A stretch of 64,000 nt of DNA from Ilex aquifolium (taxonomy: Eukaryota; Streptophyta; Magnoliopsida; Aquifoliales; Aquifoliaceae): positions 18,277,960-18,341,959 of the forward strand of contig OX637409.1 of the NCBI GenBank assembly GCA_951799425.1, read 5' to 3'. Made by a program: the position numbers and the translations under genes. The notes below the pieces were generated by a model. It made no database searches and was not told where the DNA came from. It saw only the letters and a program-made list of their open reading frames with translations. The stretch's first letter is position 1, and each line of letters starts with the position of its first letter. This document shows, piece by piece, positions 60,158 through 64,000 of the stretch.

Positions 60158-60325
60158 GAGCAATGCTATTGGGACCTAATTTATTGACCTAATTCACTAT
60201 GACCTTTGGATTGACTGTGGGTTCCATCAAACATTGGAACTTGGTGTTAATCCAATGGTTCCAATGAAGCCACGTCATTAGGTCAGCAAATTATGTCAGA
60301 TTTTTAGGTCCAAATAGCATTTTCC
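60158..60325. mobile_element. Intact MITE, 168 bp, type copy of the local family
   Basis: An exact 9-bp duplication AAAAAGTAT flanks it (60149-60157 and 60326-60334). Ends GAGCAATGCTATTGGGACCT and AGGTCCAAATAGCATTTTCC are inverted copies. A 9-bp duplication suggests a Mutator-like origin. Relatives lie at 10955, 21561, 30460 and 39991. Confidence 0.85.
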
Positions 60326-60646
60326 AAAAAGTATACACACACACATAAATACTCTGCACACGCATGCATGCACGCACACACGCTACACACACACTCTACA
60401 CATGTATTTGTTATTGTTCAATTCTTTTCTATTTCAATATTTATTTTATATGTGTTTGTAGTTTTTTATTAGTTAAAAACATATTTTATAAATATTTTCA
60501 AAGTAGAGATTGGAAGGGTAAAATTGAAAATTAATTTATTTTCAGATGTCAGCTCTGTGTAGTTATCAAACAGTTTGATTCAATTTAGTATTTAAATTTC
60601 AATAAGTACCAAACAGTCCACGAATTCAGCATTCACCATTCAGACT

Positions 60647-60930
60647 TAAGGATTGGTACAATTAAAGATAGTCTTGATTTTCGAGTAGTGATTATCCTAG
60701 TGCTTACTCCCTACGTGCGCTGATCTTTCTGAACTCCTTGAATTTTGGGCTGGACCGAATGTGATGGGATAGGTGACTAGTCAATCGGAGCGGATAATTA
60801 CAGCTAAGGATTGGTACAATTAAAGATAGTCTTGATCTTCGAGTAGTGATTATCCTAGTGCTTACTCCCCATGTGTGCTGATCTTTCTGAACTCCTTGAA
60901 TTTTGGGTTGGACCGAATCTATGAGTTGGG
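60647..60930. repeat. 158-bp tandem duplication (1.8 copies)
   Basis: TTAAGGATTGGTACAATTAA starts the first copy, and an equivalent starts near 60805. The second copy follows the first through GAACTCCTTGAATTTTGGG and then departs. A handful of substitutions separate them. Confidence 0.85.
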
Positions 60931-61226
60931 CTTAACTTGATTCGTAGGTAATTTGAGTTTACTTAACTAATTGGGTCTGACCCAATCAAATCCAAACTCA
61001 TCAAAATACATTCACAAAAGAATAATGTGAGGTTTCAAAGATGAGATTAGTTAGAGGTTCAATTTTCCTTAACTTCAAGACAGATAATTATTGAATTTGC
61101 CAAGGAGATTAAGACCATGTTCATCCTAGCCAAGGCTTAATATCGAATATCACCAGTTGTAGTACAAATAAGTATGTACATAACCTTACCCTTATAATTT
61201 CCTACTTACATTTACTTGAAAACATA

Positions 61227-61258
61227 AGAGAGAGAGAGAGAAGGGGGGGGGGGGGGGG
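61227..61258. repeat. (AG)n followed by a G-run
   Basis: About seven AG units pass into about 17 G residues. Confidence 0.9.
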
Positions 61259-63003
61259 CTTCCTACCTCCTCAAAATGGTGACTTTTTTTGGTAGAATTT
61301 GCGGTGTTTACTCCCCGAGACTCGTGCTAAAAAAAATGAAAAACTCAACAAGATATAGTTATGCTCTTATTAGTCAATTAAGGTGTATTTTTTTACATTG
61401 AGGCACACTTAAAAAAGAATAATGCAAATTGAGACTTAATTTGTCGAAATAATACACTTCTATCATTGAATTAACTCTAAATATATCAAGTAGCAACATC
61501 TAGCTATGAAGAAAGTGAATTAGCTTTGGTGTCGGCTAATTCCCGATCGACCCCATATATAAACCCAACCCCAAACCATCTTGGGCTTGTATGTGGTGAA
61601 TAGCTTTAAATTCTCCAAAGCCCACTGCATCCAGGGTTCTTCCATGTTAAAATGCTATCAGAGTGCGAGAAAGATCAAATATTTTTATTTTCCCCATTTG
61701 TGACAACATGGCCACGACTGAAGCCTCTCTCTATAGAGAGTCTCTCTATTACTAGGAGTGCAACTCAGGGAGATTGAGAGATTGGTTAGGCTCGACTCAC
61801 TTTATGAAACATTTAACCTGAGTTCAATGCAAATCCAAATTCAGCCCGAACCCTTACCCTGCATACAATTGGTGTTTCAAACCAAAAAAAAAAAAGAATA
61901 AAATTGGTGTTGAATTTCTTGGTTGGGTCCAAATTCCTATTTAATTATAAGTTAAATTTTGAATTGAAATTCAGTATTCATTAGAGTTAAATTCTCAAAT
62001 TATGTACATGATCTTAAATTTTGGGCTCTATTTGCATTGGGCCTTAATATACTAATTCGAGTTGGATCGTGAAAACCAAGATCCCAACTTGAGCATTGTC
62101 AAAATTTAAATCAGATTGAATATTTTTGTCTAAACACTAAACATTTTGGTTGGGATTGGGATTGGGATTGGGTTTGAATTAGTCCACCCAAATTACATCT
62201 CTATTTCCTACCTATGCGAGCTTCAGTGGGATATTACCAGTGCCCATATGTATGAGACAAAAAATCTAACATCTTTGATTGACGATGATGTGAAAAATTG
62301 TGTTTGGTTTTGAGATAAACGAATAAAGTGCACCACTTTCCACAAAACGAAGAAATTACCGGGGACCAGGGTTTGATTTGAAGCTAGCAATTGTAGAGAA
62401 AAAACAATGTTCAAGTCAGTAAGTGATTGGAAGCTAAGCAAGCCAATTGTAGAGTAAAAAGAATTTGTAGGAACATCTTCCGGATCAAGTTGGACTTAGA
62501 ATCTTGGTAGGAGTTAGGTAAGACACCATGAACCTAGCCAGATTCATTAAATCATCTTTGTAGTCAAATTCGACTTTTCAATTTGGTCAATTTTATAGGT
62601 TACATGTTTACAATGTGTACCTTAATCAATGTTAGGGCCTTATCCCGTCAATCGCCTCAAATTTTTAGGATAACCTAGTTATATATTCTGTTTAGATAAA
62701 TTTTCATCACTATTAGAGTTAGATTCTCATTCAAAATTCAATCTCGTAATATCTATTTCTAAACATATTTCATTAGGCTCTGCTCGACACATACTACTCT
62801 ACTCGGGAATGCCGATCCACCGAGCAAACCAATTTCAATTGATTTCTATTATGGCCAGGTCTTATCCGGATTGCTTGGCTGAACCCAAATCCATTCAGCC
62901 GACTTACTATCTGCACGGTTGAGACCTAGTCTATTCGGTGGAGGCATTGTAACCTCAAACGACTTTTTATAACATATGTCAATTGTCACGTGACTTGGTC
63001 TAG
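61259..63003. other. Intergenic, no gene recognised
   Basis: AT-rich. Short frames only. A GGGATTGGGATT triplet repeat occurs near 62154-62170. No bounded element found. Confidence 0.45.
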
Positions 63004-63011
63004 TTATCAAA

Positions 63012-63183
63012 GAGCAATGCTATGTATCCCAAATCTTCAACCCAAATCTTCATCCCAAATCAAGGGAGACCATTGGATCAGTGAGTTTCATTTATAAAAG
63101 TTGATAGGACCACTCATCCAATGACCTCCCTTCATTTGGGATGAAGATTTGAGTTAGAAATTTGGGATATATAGTATTTTTCA
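63012..63183. mobile_element. Fold-back MITE with 8-bp TSD, 172 bp
   Basis: Exact 8-bp repeats TTATCAAA (63004-63011 and 63184-63191). The left arm (AATGCTATGTATCCCAAATC, then AATCTTCATCCCAAAT) pairs with the right arm (ATTTGGGATGAAGATTTGAG, then GGGATATATAGTATTTTTC) over about 60 bp. The duplication length suggests hAT. Confidence 0.82.
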
Positions 63184-63355
63184 TTATCAAATCCTGATTA
63201 GATTCTTAACCCTTTCATCATATTTCGTTGGTCATCTCCTCTGTTATCCTCTACCATTTCTATCGTAAACCAATCAATTGAAACATTCCTCAATACGAAC
63301 CTAATCAACAACTACCCAAATCTCCCACAAACACACACCAACCAATCCCCTATAA

Positions 63356-63744
63356 GAGCATCTCTAACAACAAATTGTATTTTAACTACCCAAAAAGTAA
63401 CTTTTTCTATCTTAACTACTCACTTTTTCAATACACACTCCAACAGATTCTCTATATTTTTAACTACTCTTTTTAAATATTATTTCTCATTCCTTTTATA
63501 TTATTTTTTTTTGGAATAATGAAACGGAGAAAGAGAGAGAATGGAAGAAAATGAGAGGAAGAGAGAAAAAATAATATAAAATATGTTTACAAGTTGCTAC
63601 AGTGATGCTCTATATTTAGAATATCACTATAGCAAAAATCTATTTTAGAGTATTTGAAGAACATCTGTTGGAGTATAATTTTTTTGTTTTGGTTAGCTAA
63701 ATTTTAGATATTTTTGTGCTTTACAGCATCTCTTGGAGATGCTC
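63356..63744. mobile_element. Tourist-like (PIF/Harbinger) MITE, 389 bp
   Basis: Ends GAGCATCTCTAACA and TTGGAGATGCTC carry the common plant GAGCATCTC terminal motif. TAA duplications lie at 63353-63355 and 63745-63747. The interior is AT-rich and includes a GA-rich segment at 63525-63570. Confidence 0.78.
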
Positions 63745-64000
63745 TAACAAACATTAGAAAGCCAATCCTTTCAGCTATTGTAATTTTGATCATTAAGAAT
63801 CCATTGTAAATTTATACAATATCAGATGATAAAGTGTTATATCTTTAGTAAATGAAAAATGCTATTTAAGCTCAAGTCGGATTGTTTTGGTGTTTCAAGA
63901 AGTATATTAAAGAAAAGAAAAATGTATTAAAATGGTTTTAACAACCCTCTCAACTCGCTTTTTCTAATGGTAGGAGACCATTGCCACTTCATTTGCACTC

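Noticed and set aside
59769..60640. Possible larger transposon starting GGGTGTGTTTG
   Set aside because: The right end CCAAACAGTCC matches poorly and no target duplication was found. Only the nested MITE at 60158 is called.

Overview
This is nuclear DNA from a flowering plant, almost certainly a eudicot. It is AT-rich, its genes are split by GT-AG introns (joined here by hand), and its gene families are plant ones: a Dof zinc finger, a U-box/ARM ubiquitin ligase of the PUB13 type, and a plant-type DHHC acyltransferase. Copia, gypsy, hAT, Mutator-like, PIF/Harbinger-like, Helitron and SINE sequences lie between the genes. I cannot name the species.

Five genes are supported. (1) 377-5171, minus: a DHHC protein S-acyltransferase in 12 coding exons (323 aa). 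(2) 11782-17887, plus: a U-box E3 ligase of the PUB13/PUB14/SPL11 group in four exons (666 aa), with a 3.2-kb first intron that carries a SINE. (3) 24293-25394, minus: a Dof transcription factor in two exons (314 aa). (4) 35890-36260, minus: an 80-aa twin CX9C protein of the mS37 type, probably with a long 5' UTR intron reaching 39587. (5) 52993-53943, minus: a 316-aa single-pass membrane protein of unknown function. They have unrelated roles (membrane protein lipidation, ubiquitination, transcription, mitochondrial ribosome) and form no operon or pathway.

The spaces between genes are largely mobile DNA, much of it delimited by target-site duplications (TSDs). 19336-20382 is a hAT element. 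26882-29049 holds four DNA elements in a row. 31635-34089 is a broken copia element joined to a 3' fragment of an HSC70 gene. 39991-48914 is one 165-bp MITE split by three LTR insertions: a 3.6-kb internally deleted gypsy element, a solo LTR, and a young 4.7-kb gag-only element with three tandem-repeat arrays. Further along are a PIF-like element (50937), a Helitron (54933), a solo LTR related to the gag-only element (57549) and several small MITEs up to 63744.

No new cellular system stands out. The best material is the nested insertion stack, the gag-only retroelement with its arrays, the HSC70/copia junction, and the reduced zinc-binding domain of the DHHC enzyme. All exon joins, TSDs and alignments were made by eye and no database search was run.
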